A stretch of DNA of 64,000 nt, taken from assembly GCF_020662345.1 (NCBI RefSeq), contig NZ_VMOA01000007.1:82747-146746 (forward strand), written 5' to 3'. The stretch's first letter is position 1, and each line of letters opens with the position of its first letter. The notes below the pieces were generated by a model, which was not told the DNA's origin, did no database searches, and saw only the letters and a program-made list of their open reading frames with translations. Positions 10,780 to 19,973 of this stretch are shown one piece after another. The position numbers were made by a program, and so were the translations under genes. The DNA comes from Methylobacterium sp. W2. Its GTDB lineage: Bacteria > Pseudomonadota > Alphaproteobacteria > Rhizobiales > Beijerinckiaceae.

Positions 10780-12417
10780 ATGTCCGATGCCGTTGCTGCT
10801 CCGACTGGCTTGCCAAAGAGCGCCATTGCGCCCGCCGCAGGGCCAAAGCTCGATCACGGCATTCATCCGGGCGGGGTCATCGCGTTCCTGCTCGTCCTGG
10901 TCGCCGGATTGGCCTACGCGCTTTACAGCCTCGTGACCGACATGAATGCGGTGGGCCAGTCGCCCCTCGCCATCGGTGCCTTCGTGCTGCTCGGCCTGGC
11001 CCTGCTCATCGCTCTGGCCTTCGAGTTCGTGAACGGGTTCCACGACACCGCCAACGCCGTGGCCACCGTGATCTACACCCACTCGATGCCGCCCCTCGTC
11101 GCGGTGATCTGGTCCGGCGCCTTCAACTTCCTTGGTGTGATGCTGTCCTCCGGCGCGGTCGCCTATGCCATCGTCACCCTGCTGCCGGTGGAACTGATCC
11201 TGCAGGTCGGGTCCTCGGCCGGTTACGCCATGATCTTCGCGCTGCTCATCGCCGCGATCCTCTGGAACCTCGGCACCTGGGCTTTCGGCCTGCCGAACTC
11301 GTCGTCCCATGCCCTGATCGGATCGGTCATCGGCGTCGGTCTCGCCAACCAGCTCATGGCCCCCGAGGGACAGGCCACATCAGGCGTTGACTGGGCGCAG
11401 GCTCTGGGCGTGTTCAAGGCTTTGCTGTTCAGCCCCGTCATCGGCTTCATCGCCGCCGCCCTGCTTTTGCTGGCCCTCAAGTTCATGGTGCGCCGGAAGG
11501 ACCTCTACGAGGCCCCCAAGGGCGAAACTCCGCCGCCTTTGTGGATCCGCAGCCTTCTGATCCTGACCTGCACCCTCGTGTCGTTCTTCCACGGCGGCAA
11601 TGACGGGCAGAAGGGCATGGGCCTGATCATGCTCATCCTCATCGGCGCGGCTCCCACTGCCTATGCCCTCAATCGCACGATGTCGGACGACACCACACCG
11701 GCCTTCATCCAGACGTCCCAGAATGCCAGCACGGTGTTCGCCAGCCATGCCGGGAACGCGCCGAAGCCCGATGCCGCAGAGGCCCGCAAGCAGGTCTCGG
11801 AAGCCTTGAAGACCAAGGATCTCAACCGACCTGCCGTCTACGGGGCGCTCGCCGCGCTCTCGACCGACATCGCCGACAGCGTGAAGGGCTACGGCGCCAT
11901 CAAGCAGGTGCCGGCGGCGGCGACGTCGAACCTGCGCAACGACATGTATCTCGCCGCCGACGCGATCCGGCTTCTGCCGAAGAACGGCGCGACATTCTCT
12001 GAGGCCGAGGCCGGCACCCTGAAGGCCTATACCGGCCTCCTCAACGACGGGACCCGCTACATTCCCACCTGGGTGAAGGTCTGCGTCGCCCTGGCCCTCG
12101 GCCTCGGCACCATGGTCGGCTGGAAGCGCATCGTCGTCACCGTGGGCGAGAAGATCGGCAAGACCCATCTCACCTACGCGCAGGGCGCGTCCGCCGAGAT
12201 GGTGGCCGCCGGCACCATCGGCCTCGCCGAACTCTACGGCCTGCCGGTCTCGACCACCCACATCCTGTCGAGCGGCGTCGCCGGCACGATGGCGGCCAAC
12301 GGCTCGGGCCTACAGATGTCCACCGTGCGCAACATGGCGCTGGCCTGGGTGCTGACGCTGCCCGCCGCCATCACCTTGGCGGGCGTCCTCTTCTTCATCC
12401 TGCGGCACGTGTTCTAA
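10780..12417 (+). CDS. pit: Inorganic phosphate transporter, PiT family
   Basis: The 545-residue membrane protein has the two PiT signatures, NGFHDTANAVATVIYT near residue 85 and HGGNDGQKGMG near 270, plus the paired SSSHAL and STTHIL serine segments of this family. It has about ten to twelve membrane helices and a hydrophilic insert at residues 290-400. PiT proteins import phosphate (as metal phosphate) with protons at the inner membrane. GAGG just upstream supports the ATG at 10780. The long central loop and length (E. coli PitA is 499) are within family range. It stands alone, divergent from kdp. Confidence 0.93.
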   Translation: MSDAVAAPTGLPKSAIAPAAGPKLDHGIHPGGVIAFLLVLVAGLAYALYSLVTDMNAVGQSPLAIGAFVLLGLALLIALAFEFVNGFHDTANAVATVIYTHSMPPLVAVIWSGAFNFLGVMLSSGAVAYAIVTLLPVELILQVGSSAGYAMIFALLIAAILWNLGTWAFGLPNSSSHALIGSVIGVGLANQLMAPEGQATSGVDWAQALGVFKALLFSPVIGFIAAALLLLALKFMVRRKDLYEAPKGETPPPLWIRSLLILTCTLVSFFHGGNDGQKGMGLIMLILIGAAPTAYALNRTMSDDTTPAFIQTSQNASTVFASHAGNAPKPDAAEARKQVSEALKTKDLNRPAVYGALAALSTDIADSVKGYGAIKQVPAAATSNLRNDMYLAADAIRLLPKNGATFSEAEAGTLKAYTGLLNDGTRYIPTWVKVCVALALGLGTMVGWKRIVVTVGEKIGKTHLTYAQGASAEMVAAGTIGLAELYGLPVSTTHILSSGVAGTMAANGSGLQMSTVRNMALAWVLTLPAAITLAGVLFFILRHVF

Positions 12418-12479
12418 GCTCGACTTCGGCCGATTGCGGGGGCGTTCGATCGGGGTGCGGTGACGAAGCGGGCGTGCCG

Positions 12480-13110
12480 CTTGGGCTGGAGGTGTCCTTC
12501 CAAAAGACACCGCCATGTCCACTCTGCCGACCCGCTTCCATAGGGTGACCTGACCGGCATTTTGGACCGAGCCGATCAAGAGGCTTCCGCGCGGTGACGC
12601 GGCGGTAGCCGTAGCGTCCGGACTCGGACGCCAAGGCGATGATGGCGCGGGTCAGCGCATCCTCGTCGGCCGGTACCGTCGGCACGGAGCGTTGCGTGCC
12701 CCGGTGCTGGCCCACGATCCAGCAGGCCTAGCGTTCTGAGAGACCATACTTCTCACGAATGGCGTCGACTGCCTGTCGGCGTCGCTCCAGGGCTCCGAGT
12801 CTTGCTGGCGCTGGCCTTCGGCTCCCGCGGCGACGTCCGCAAGCACCCGCTTCTCCCGGGACAAGTCAGCCACGAGCCGGTCCAATCGCGCAGTCTTTCG
12901 CTCCAGATCCGTCATCCGACGGGCCCGGTCGACCGGCAGGCCGCCGTACTCCTTGCGCCAGCGTAAGTCGCTCTGCTCCGAGAGCTCTGCCTCCCTGCAC
13001 GCTATCGCCAAACTCTTATGCTGCGCCGTCTTAAGCGCGATCTGGGGCAGCTTCAGCACCACCTGCTCCGCACCCGTCCTCCGACCTTGCTTCCTGTCCA
13101 GCCCCCTCGG
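12480..13110 (-). pseudogene. IS3-family transposase remnant (orfA and start of orfB)
   Basis: On the minus strand, residues such as GAEQVVLKLPQI and WRKEYGGLPVDRARRM, then DRLVADLSREKRVLADVAA, match OrfA of IS3-family elements with the YRWRKEYGGL helix-turn-helix. In a shifted frame farther on come GQHRGTQRSVPTVP and ESGRYGYRRVTA, the usual beginning of OrfB. At least two frameshifts break it, the canonical Tyr-Tyr after SEQ is changed, and the DDE catalytic region is missing. No terminal inverted repeats were identified, so the limits are approximate. The element is dead and sits directly downstream of the phosphate permease. Confidence 0.75.
12489..12509. terminator. Hairpin downstream of the PiT gene
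   Basis: GGTGTC and GACACC form a 6-bp stem with a 9-nt AT-rich loop, 70 nt after the permease stop. There is no T-run, so it may be a weak terminator or part of the decayed IS. Confidence 0.25.
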
Positions 13111-13331
13111 TCCTGGCTGATCCTCTCAATCAGCCCGGTCCAAAGCCAGCCGGTCAGGTCACCAGAGCGCCTGCGTCCTCTCGGTTGCCGCCGATGCGCC
13201 TGTCTGAGGGTTCCAGCGTGCCTCTTAGCGCCACGCTTGCGACCAATCCGACTTTCGACCGTTGACCGAGCATGAAGGGTGGGCACGCCGATGTGAGCTC
13301 GCCATTCGATCCATCAATCGAGGAGACTCTC

Positions 13332-13601
13332 ATGAAACATGCCCTCATTGCTGCGGCCGTCATTCTTTCGCCTCTCGCCCTGGCTGCATCGGCTCAGGCG
13401 CAGGGGACGGTACGCGGCGCCGAACGCGGGATCGAGGATGGCAATCGCGCGGCCGGTCCCGTTGGTGGCGTGGTCGGCGGTGCAGTCGGGGCCGCGACGG
13501 GCACCGTCGGGGGCGTGCTCGGTGTCGATCCGGATCGGCGTGAGGAGCGGATGGAGCGGCGTGAAGAGCGTGGCACCGTCCGGGAGCGTCGCGAGCGCTA
13601 G
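13332..13601 (+). CDS. Small secreted protein with glycine-zipper-like segment
   Basis: The 89-residue product starts with a clear signal peptide (MKHALIAAAVILSPLALAAS, cut after AQA). Residues 40-65 are a Gly/Val/Ala run with GxxxG spacing, and the C-terminal 25 residues alternate Arg and Glu (ERMERREERG and similar). The ATG at 13332 was chosen because the signal peptide begins there and an AGGAGAC ribosome site lies just upstream; the upstream frame is unlikely. Such proteins are common in Methylobacterium-type genomes as predicted periplasmic or envelope proteins with no known role. Confidence 0.7.
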   Translation: MKHALIAAAVILSPLALAASAQAQGTVRGAERGIEDGNRAAGPVGGVVGGAVGAATGTVGGVLGVDPDRREERMERREERGTVRERRER

Positions 13602-13653
13602 GTGTCTCTCACAGAACTCCTGCTACGCCGTCGTACTTCGAGGAGAACCGACC

Positions 13654-13776
13654 GTGGCCGGGAGCTTTGTGAGGCACTTTAAGACGGCGGAGCAGGACGC
13701 TCACCCGCCTTATTGGCCACCGCGCGTCGGCGGGAAGGTTGCGGGGATCGTGCCCCGGCCCTACCGTTCCGAATGA
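13654..13776 (+). CDS. 40-aa ORF with strong ribosome site, coupled to the next gene
   Basis: A GTG at 13654 is preceded by GAGGAGA about 8 nt upstream, one of the best ribosome sites in this part of the window. The 40-residue product is basic, with HPPYWPPRVGGK in the middle, and is not recognised. Its TGA overlaps the ATG of the following ORF (ATGA), which suggests translational coupling. It has no signal peptide or membrane helix. It is supported by its translation signals only. Confidence 0.45.
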   Translation: MAGSFVRHFKTAEQDAHPPYWPPRVGGKVAGIVPRPYRSE

Positions 13777-14036
13777 CCGAAAAGCTGACGACAGCCGCCC
13801 TGTGCAACCTGAACCTCATCTCGCATGAGGAGGTGGCGGCTGCCGTCGAAACTTACCTAGCGAACTCCATGGCGCCCCCGTTCGTCTTCAAGGAGGGCTA
13901 CCGACTCGATCTCGGTAAAGCCGTGCGACGGCATCCCGGGGCGAACGATTTCGTCAACCGTGGCAATACCGGACCACTGATGAAGCGGCCCTTCATTCTG
14001 GCGGCCATCCTCGAAGCCCGCCCCTTGCGGGAATGA
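13773..14036 (+). CDS. Hypothetical protein, 87 aa
   Basis: This frame begins MTEKLTTAALCNLNLI at an ATG that overlaps the stop of the preceding 40-aa ORF and ends at 14036. The composition is protein-like (mixed helix, with FVFKEGYRLDL and MKRPFILAAILEARPL), but I recognise no family. There is no separate ribosome site, in keeping with coupling to the upstream ORF. The pair lies between a secreted small protein and an RND operon. Confidence 0.45.
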   Translation: MTEKLTTAALCNLNLISHEEVAAAVETYLANSMAPPFVFKEGYRLDLGKAVRRHPGANDFVNRGNTGPLMKRPFILAAILEARPLRE

Positions 14037-14425
14037 TCTGCTACCGGCGCCGCCGGTGACCCTCCGAGCGGATAGTCGTCGCCGCTGAGCAGAGGCCCGT
14101 CTCTCGGCATCTTGCCTGGTCCTTCCGCTCGATCGCTCTGCGCTCGCACCTGAGTGATCGGAACACGATCGCAGTTGCCATCGCGCGGCTGCGCGGGCTC
14201 GCTTGAACTTTCCTAACCTTTCGGATTTGGCCCAGCCGCCTTCGCCTCGGAGAGCTGGTTGGAATCGGTCATGCTGGCGGTTGCGCACCCTCACGGTCGC
14301 GCCGTCACCATCCCCGCTTGCTTCATTGCCTCAGCAACCTTGCGCCACGCCCTTGACGCTTACCCACGCTCGAATATATTACGATCATCATCTTATTGAT
14401 GGTGCGGTGGCGGGGGGAATGCGTG
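14037..14425. other. Intergenic region upstream of the RND operon
   Basis: About 390 nt with no supported gene. The stretch from about 14370 to 14400 is AT-rich (ATATATTACGATCATC) in an otherwise GC-rich region and is the likely promoter area of the efflux operon. No nearby regulator gene was seen. Confidence 0.45.
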
Positions 14426-15511
14426 ATGGATGCGAGGATTGCCCTCGGGATTGTCGGTCTGGCCCTGACGGCCTGCTCGCCCGGTGAGACCGCCGTGTCG
14501 CCTCAACCGCCCCTGGTCCAGACCGTCGAGGTCGTGCGGGGCGGCGGTGGGATCGCGCGCTATACCGGCGTGATCCGGGCTCGGACCGAGAGCAACCTCG
14601 GCTTTCGCGTGGGCGGCAAGATCTTCGAGCGTCTCGTCGATCCGGGAGATCGGGTGACGCGGGGCCAGCCGCTGATGCGCCTGGACCGGACCGATTTCAG
14701 CCTCGCGCTCAATGCCGCCCGCGCCTCGGTGGAGGCGGCTCGCGCCCAGATGATCAAGGCGAAGGCCGATGAGGAGCGCAGCCGCAAGCTCGTCTCCGAC
14801 GGCTGGACCTCGAAACAAACCTACGACCAGAACAAGGGTGCGGCCGATTCCGCCATTGCGCAATTCGCCAGTGCCGAGGCGCAGGCGAGCCAGATCGCCA
14901 ATCAGGCCGGTTACTCCGAGTTGCAGGCGGATGCCGACGGCGTGGTGATGGAGGTGCCCTCCGAACCGGGCCAGGTCGTTGCTGCCGGACAGACCATCGT
15001 AAAACTGGCGCGCGACGGCGCCCGCGAAGCCGAAGTGTTCCTGCCCGAGGGGAGCCGGCGCGCCGCGCAGGGCGAGGCCTCGGCCATCCTCTATGCCGAG
15101 GGCGAGGCGACCTATCCGGCACGGCTGCGTGAGCTCTCCGCCACGGCGGATGCTGCGACCCGGACCTACAGGGCGCGCTACATTCTCTCGGGCGGCGGCG
15201 AGACCGCACCGCTCGGCGCCACGGTGACGCTTCAACTCAAATCCACCGACGCCGCACGGGCGGCTGCAGTTGCGGTGCCGCTCGGCGCCCTGTTCGACCA
15301 GGGGAAGGGCGCTTCGGTCTGGCGCTACGACGCAGCCACCGAGACCGTCACGGCCCAATCCGTCGCCGTCGCCCGCATGGCCGAGGAGAGGGCCGACATC
15401 GTCTCCGGTCTGAATCCCGGAGACCGGATCGTGGCCCTCGGGGCGCATCTCCTCAAGGCCGGGCAGAAAGTCCGGGTCTCTCCCCTCGGCACGACCGGAG
15501 TGGCACCGTGA
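14426..15511 (+). CDS. RND efflux periplasmic adaptor (membrane fusion lipoprotein)
   Basis: From the ATG at 14426 (G-rich ribosome site about 8 nt upstream) the product is 361 residues. It begins with a lipoprotein signal (IVGLALTAC, with the Cys near residue 17). It then has the biotinyl-lipoyl half motifs (VGGKIFERLVDPGDRVTRGQ and QADADGVVMEVPSEPGQVV), a helical hairpin between them and a beta-barrel domain. It would connect the inner-membrane pump to an outer-membrane channel; no TolC-like gene is in the window. The stop overlaps the permease start (GTGA), so the two are translated together. Confidence 0.92.
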   Translation: MDARIALGIVGLALTACSPGETAVSPQPPLVQTVEVVRGGGGIARYTGVIRARTESNLGFRVGGKIFERLVDPGDRVTRGQPLMRLDRTDFSLALNAARASVEAARAQMIKAKADEERSRKLVSDGWTSKQTYDQNKGAADSAIAQFASAEAQASQIANQAGYSELQADADGVVMEVPSEPGQVVAAGQTIVKLARDGAREAEVFLPEGSRRAAQGEASAILYAEGEATYPARLRELSATADAATRTYRARYILSGGGETAPLGATVTLQLKSTDAARAAAVAVPLGALFDQGKGASVWRYDAATETVTAQSVAVARMAEERADIVSGLNPGDRIVALGAHLLKAGQKVRVSPLGTTGVAP

Positions 15512-18500
15512 GCGGCTTCAATCTATCCGCGCTCGCCGTCCGGGAACGGGCGGTCACGCTCTTTCTGCTGATCGCGCTCACGGGCGCCGGCTTCTTCGCC
15601 TTCGAGAAGCTCGGTCGGGCCGAGGATCCCGCCTTCACCGTGAAGGTCATGGTGGTTTCGGCCGCATGGCCCGGCGCCACCACCGACGAGATGCAGCGCC
15701 AGGTCGCCGATCCGCTGGAAAAGCGCCTGCAGGAGCTCGTCTACTACGATCGCGTCGAGACCACGGTCCGACCCGGACTGATGCTGATGAAGGTTCTGTT
15801 CAAGGACAACATGCCTCCGGCCAAGCTTCAGGCTGAATTCTATCAGGCGCGCAAGAAGCTCTCCGACCAGGCCTCCAGCCTGCCGCGCGGCGTGCTCGGG
15901 CCGCTGTTCAACGACGAATTCTCCGACATCTACTTTGCCCTCTACGCCCTCCAGGCCAAGGATCTGCCGCACCGGCAGCTGGTGATGCGGGCGGAGGACC
16001 TTCGTCAGCGCCTGCTGCGCGTCCCCGGCGTCGAGAAAATCAACATCCTCGGCGAACAGGCCCAGAAGATCTTCGTCGAAATCTCCTACCAGCGCCTCGC
16101 CACCCTCGGCATCACCGGGCAGCAATTGCTGGCGGCTCTCGCCAACCAGAACGACGTGACCCCGGCCGGCTTCGTCGAGGCGGGGGGACCGCGCGTGTAT
16201 CTCCGCCTCGACGGCGCCATCGATGGACTCGATGCCATCCGCAACCTGCCCGTCGTGGCGGGCGATCGCAGCTTCAAGCTCGGCGACATCGCCGAGGTGA
16301 AGCGCGGCTACGAGGACCCGAAGACCTTCGCCATCCGCAATGACGGCGAGCCCGCGCTGATGCTCGGCCTCGTGATGAAGCCCGGTTTCAACGGGCTGAC
16401 CCTCGGTGCCGCGCTCAATGCCGAGGAGGTCGCGATCCATCATGAAACGCCCGTCGGCATCTCGTTCACGAAGATCACCGATCAGGCCAAGGTCATCGAC
16501 GAGGCCATCCACGAGTTCATGGTCAAGTTCTTCACCGCCCTGGGGGTGGTGATCGTGGTCAGCCTCGCCGCCCTGGGATTTCGCGTCGGCATCGTGGTGG
16601 CCCTCGCCGTGCCGCTCACCCTGTCGGCGGTGTTCGTGGTGATGATGATCACGGGCCGCGATTTCGATCGCATCACCCTGGGCGCCCTCATCATTTCGCT
16701 CGGCCTCCTCGTCGACGACGCAATCATCGCCATCGAGATGATGGTGGTGCGCATGGAGGAGGGCGCCGACCGGATCGAGGCAGCGACCTATGCCTGGAGC
16801 GCCACCGCCGCGCCGATGCTGACGGGCACCCTCGTCACCATCGCGGGCTTTCTCCCCGTGGGCTTCGCGGCGTCCACGGCCGGCGAATATGCCGGCAACA
16901 TCTTCTGGGTGGTGTCCTTCTCGCTGATCATCTCCTGGATCGTGGCCGTGACCTTCACCCCCTATCTCGGGGTCAAACTCCTGCCGAACATCAAGCGCGT
17001 GGAAGGCGGGCACGACGCGATCTACGCCACCAAGAACTACCAGCGCCTGCGCCGGATCGTGCGGATGTCCGTCGACCACAAATGGATGGCGGCCGGCATC
17101 ATCGTGGCGCTGTTCGCCGGCGCCGTGGTGGCCATGGGCAAAGTGGAGCAGCAGTTCTTCCCGAACTCGGAGCGCGCCGAACTCATCGTCGAGGTGACCC
17201 TGCCGGCGGGCTCGGCCTTCGCCACCACCGAGGCCAGCGTGAAACGGCTGGAATCCGCCCTGCGCGAGCTGCCGGAAGCCGGTGAGATCACGAGCTATGT
17301 CGGTCAGGGCATGCCGCGCTTCGTGCTCTCCTTCGACCCCGAACTGCCCGATCCCGCCTTCGCGCAGATCGTGGTGCAGACCGCCAACGCGGCGGCGCGC
17401 GACGCCCTGCGGACCAAGGTCCGCAAACTCGTCGACGAGGGGCGCTTCCCCGAAGCACGGGTGCGTGTCCTGCAGATCGTCTTCGGGCCACCGATCCGCT
17501 TTCCCGTGGCCTTCCGGGTGGTCGGGCCGGATATCGACGTGATCCGAGGCATCGCCGCCGAGGTCAGCGACGTCATGGCGGCCAACCCGAACATGCGGAT
17601 GGTCCATCTCGACTGGGGCGACAAGACACCCAACCTGCATCTCGCCCTCGACCAGGAGCGCCTGCGCCTGATCGGCCTGACACCCAAGGAAGCCGGGCAG
17701 CAATTGCAGACCTACCTCAACGGCATGCCGGCGACCCAGGTGCGAGAGAACCTGCGCTCTGTCGACGTTCTGATCCGCAGCCCCGGCCCCGAGCGGCGCT
17801 CGCTCGGCGAGATCGGCGACCTGACCCTCGCGACGAAGGACGGACGTCAGGTGCCGCTCTCCCAGGTCGCGCGCCTCGAGAGCCGCAGCGAGGACTCGGT
17901 CCTGAAGCGCTACAACCGGGAAAGCTATATCCGGGTGCAGGGCGACGTGCTCGACGGGAAGCAGCCGCCGGACATCCACGGCCAGATCTTCCCCCTGCTG
18001 GAACCGATCAAGGCCAAGCTCCCGCCGGGCTACCGCATCGATACGGCCGGCGCGGTGGAGGAAAGCGCGAAAGCGATGATGTCGCTGGTGGCGGTGTTCC
18101 CCATCATGCTGATCGTGACGCTCACGGTCATCATGATCCAGGTGCGGTCGTTCTCGACCATGTTCATGGTGTTCGCCACCGCGCCCCTCGGGCTCGTGGG
18201 CGCCGCGCCGACCTTGCTGGTCTTCCACCAACCGTTCGGTTTCAACGCGATCCTCGGGCTGATTGCCCTGTCCGGCATCCTGATGCGCAACACGCTCATC
18301 CTCGTGGATCAGATCCACCACGACCGGGCCTTGGGACTGTCGGATTACGAGGCCATCGTCGAATCGACGGTACGGCGCGCCCGCCCGGTCATTCTTACGG
18401 CGGCGGCCGCCATGCTCGCCTTCATCCCGCTCACCCATTCGGTGTTCTGGGGCGCGCTCGCCTACGTCCTCATCGGCGGCGTCGGGGTTGGCACGGTGCT

Positions 18501-18615
18501 GACCCTGCTGTTCCTCCCGGCCCTCTACGCTCTCTGGTTCCGCGTGAAGCGGGCCCCAGCGGGAGAGCAGACATCGCACGGCGCGGCTTCAGTGGCCCAC
18601 CCGGCGGCGTCCTGA
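15508..18615 (+). CDS. RND family efflux permease, AcrB/HAE1-like
   Basis: The 1035-residue protein has twelve membrane helices in two halves with large periplasmic loops, the standard RND layout. The TM4 proton-relay motif LVDDAIIAIEMMV is near residues 400-412, and the second half ends with the usual NTLILVDQIHHD and ARPVILTAAAA segments. It should export organic compounds with proton antiport as a trimer with the upstream adaptor. The GTG start at 15508 overlaps the adaptor stop by four bases. Substrates cannot be read from sequence. No local regulator is present. Confidence 0.94.
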   Translation: MSGFNLSALAVRERAVTLFLLIALTGAGFFAFEKLGRAEDPAFTVKVMVVSAAWPGATTDEMQRQVADPLEKRLQELVYYDRVETTVRPGLMLMKVLFKDNMPPAKLQAEFYQARKKLSDQASSLPRGVLGPLFNDEFSDIYFALYALQAKDLPHRQLVMRAEDLRQRLLRVPGVEKINILGEQAQKIFVEISYQRLATLGITGQQLLAALANQNDVTPAGFVEAGGPRVYLRLDGAIDGLDAIRNLPVVAGDRSFKLGDIAEVKRGYEDPKTFAIRNDGEPALMLGLVMKPGFNGLTLGAALNAEEVAIHHETPVGISFTKITDQAKVIDEAIHEFMVKFFTALGVVIVVSLAALGFRVGIVVALAVPLTLSAVFVVMMITGRDFDRITLGALIISLGLLVDDAIIAIEMMVVRMEEGADRIEAATYAWSATAAPMLTGTLVTIAGFLPVGFAASTAGEYAGNIFWVVSFSLIISWIVAVTFTPYLGVKLLPNIKRVEGGHDAIYATKNYQRLRRIVRMSVDHKWMAAGIIVALFAGAVVAMGKVEQQFFPNSERAELIVEVTLPAGSAFATTEASVKRLESALRELPEAGEITSYVGQGMPRFVLSFDPELPDPAFAQIVVQTANAAARDALRTKVRKLVDEGRFPEARVRVLQIVFGPPIRFPVAFRVVGPDIDVIRGIAAEVSDVMAANPNMRMVHLDWGDKTPNLHLALDQERLRLIGLTPKEAGQQLQTYLNGMPATQVRENLRSVDVLIRSPGPERRSLGEIGDLTLATKDGRQVPLSQVARLESRSEDSVLKRYNRESYIRVQGDVLDGKQPPDIHGQIFPLLEPIKAKLPPGYRIDTAGAVEESAKAMMSLVAVFPIMLIVTLTVIMIQVRSFSTMFMVFATAPLGLVGAAPTLLVFHQPFGFNAILGLIALSGILMRNTLILVDQIHHDRALGLSDYEAIVESTVRRARPVILTAAAAMLAFIPLTHSVFWGALAYVLIGGVGVGTVLTLLFLPALYALWFRVKRAPAGEQTSHGAASVAHPAAS

Positions 18616-18693
18616 ACAGGAATACCATCCATGCCCCGCTCTCACGGGCATTCCAGGGATCGCGCGTTCAGACCATGAATGCGCGGTACATCG

Positions 18694-18730
18694 ACCGGCC
18701 CGCGATTGTGCCCCCCTCACGCGGGCCGGT
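18694..18730. terminator. 11-bp hairpin between convergent genes
   Basis: ACCGGCCCGCG (18694-18704) and CGCGGGCCGGT (18720-18730) form a perfect 11-bp stem with a 15-nt loop, placed between the ends of the RND permease and the leftward small secreted gene. There is no long T-run, so it may act in both directions or only as an mRNA end stabiliser. Confidence 0.55.
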
Positions 18731-18750
18731 TGGTCGTCGAACGCTTCCAG

Positions 18751-19053
18751 CTATCGGCCGCCGCCGCCACCGGTGTTGGGAATCGCGACTTCCGGCTTGT
18801 TGGCGTTGCCCGCCGCGCCCGAATTGTTCGATCGGCTATCCGCACCGGTGGCCCCATAGGCTTCGGTCCCGATCGAGCCCGGACCGCTATTGTCGATGCC
18901 GCCCGGCTTGACCACCGGCACATCGGACGTTCCTGGCGACGTCATACGGGCCGGACCCGGCTGCTTGATCTCGGCAGGCCCCGCCGATTGCGCGAAGGCA
19001 GGAACCGACGCAGTCAACATCACACCGGCGAGTAACGTGGCGATCTTCGTCAT
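18751..19053 (-). CDS. Small secreted Gly/Asn/Pro-rich protein
   Basis: The 100-residue product starts MTKIATLLAGVMLTASVPAF with an AQS cleavage site near residue 22. The mature part is low in hydrophobic residues and rich in Pro, Gly, Ser and Asn (GIDNSGPGSIG, ADSRSNNSGAAGN), ending in a Gly run. I place the start at the Met before the signal peptide rather than four codons upstream. It is probably an unfolded envelope protein. No family is recognised. Confidence 0.65.
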   Translation of the reverse strand: MTKIATLLAGVMLTASVPAFAQSAGPAEIKQPGPARMTSPGTSDVPVVKPGGIDNSGPGSIGTEAYGATGADSRSNNSGAAGNANKPEVAIPNTGGGGGR

Positions 19054-19186
19054 CAAACGTCCCAAAGTTCATAGATGGCTCTTGGGGACATCAACAGATA
19101 CGGCAGCTGGAAGTTTCAAGCTTCGCAGCGGGGCCTTCGTTCGTCGGCCTGCGACTGATGGCTCTCACCGGCCATGAAGACGGCAC

Positions 19187-19366
19187 TCACGTCAGGCGCA
19201 CAGGCACGATACTTCCAATGGGCTCGGCGGAGACGCGATCGGGGAAAGGCAGGCGCGGCGCATGCTCGTTCGATGGGAGCCGATCCTCGGACACCGGATC
19301 GACATCGCTCGGCTTATCCGGAAATGGGGGCCAAATCGGACGATCGGGTTGTATCGGCTTCGCCAT
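19187..19366 (-). CDS. Small proline-rich protein, 59 aa
   Basis: The ATG at 19366 has a near-ideal ribosome site, GGGAGG with a 7-nt spacer. The 59-residue product contains ten or more Pro residues, many with Asp (for example QPDRPIWPPFPDKPSD), and a few Arg/Glu, with no membrane helix or signal peptide. It may be intrinsically disordered. It is not recognised. The codons and the ribosome site favour a real gene over a chance frame. Confidence 0.55.
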   Translation of the reverse strand: MAKPIQPDRPIWPPFPDKPSDVDPVSEDRLPSNEHAPRLPFPDRVSAEPIGSIVPVRLT

Positions 19367-19655
19367 GGAACGGCCTCCCAGCAATCGGCATCAGGACTGC
19401 ACGACTGGGATATAATATGCCAGATAAGATTGCAAAATGATCCTCCGATCCGTCCTGTCCAAGTCTCCGCGAAAGGGATGTCCCGGGGGATTGGGCGAAC
19501 CGGACCTTTGAAAGGCTCTGTGTTCCCTAGGAACCGGAGACGCCCCCGCCGGACATTCCCGACATGGGCGTCTCCGAAGCGCGCTAGTCCCACGGCAGTG
19601 CCGTGGTGACGTGTCAGCCGCCGCCATCCGCAACAGGGATCGAAGGGCGCCGGGC
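19367..19655. other. Intergenic, nothing recognised
   Basis: About 290 nt between two small leftward genes. It includes an AT-richer patch around 19400-19445 that may hold the promoter of the proline-rich gene. Short overlapping frames on both strands are not convincing. Confidence 0.4.
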
Positions 19656-19853
19656 TTACCGCTCGCCGAAGCCGGACAGAAGCTTCTCGATCTGAGCGAG
19701 TCCGTTCTCGCGGGCCTTGGCCTCGCTTGTCAGGCTACGATCCGAGCGCTGGACGAGCTTGCCGCCTTTGCGAATGGCCCACTGATAGGTCGCGCCCTCG
19801 GTGCGGGGGCTGAGGATTTCCAGGGTGTAGGGGTATGTCGATGTTTCGGTCAT
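19656..19853 (-). CDS. Hypothetical protein, 65 aa
   Basis: The 65-residue product from the ATG at 19853 has YPYTLEILSPRTEGATYQW and AIRKGGKLVQRSDRS, then a short helix ending in LLSGFGER. The pattern of two beta-strands and a helix with KARENGL resembles small uncharacterised alphaproteobacterial proteins of about 65-70 residues. No function is known to me. The longer frame upstream (to 19904) lacks a ribosome site. Confidence 0.6.
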   Translation of the reverse strand: MTETSTYPYTLEILSPRTEGATYQWAIRKGGKLVQRSDRSLTSEAKARENGLAQIEKLLSGFGER

Positions 19854-19973
19854 AGCCCCTATATGGCGCAAGGTTCCGGCGCCTTCCACCCTTTTATACC
19901 GCATCTCTGACCGGCGAATTACGGACGGAGTGGTCGGTCTCGTCGTCCCAGACGATTGCCCCGTGGTGTACTC

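Noticed and set aside
15523..18579. A very long open frame (about 1018 codons) antisense to the first RND permease
   Set aside because: It is His/Asp/Glu/Arg/Gly rich, has no domain and mirrors the codon bias of the sense gene; a typical high-GC antisense artefact.
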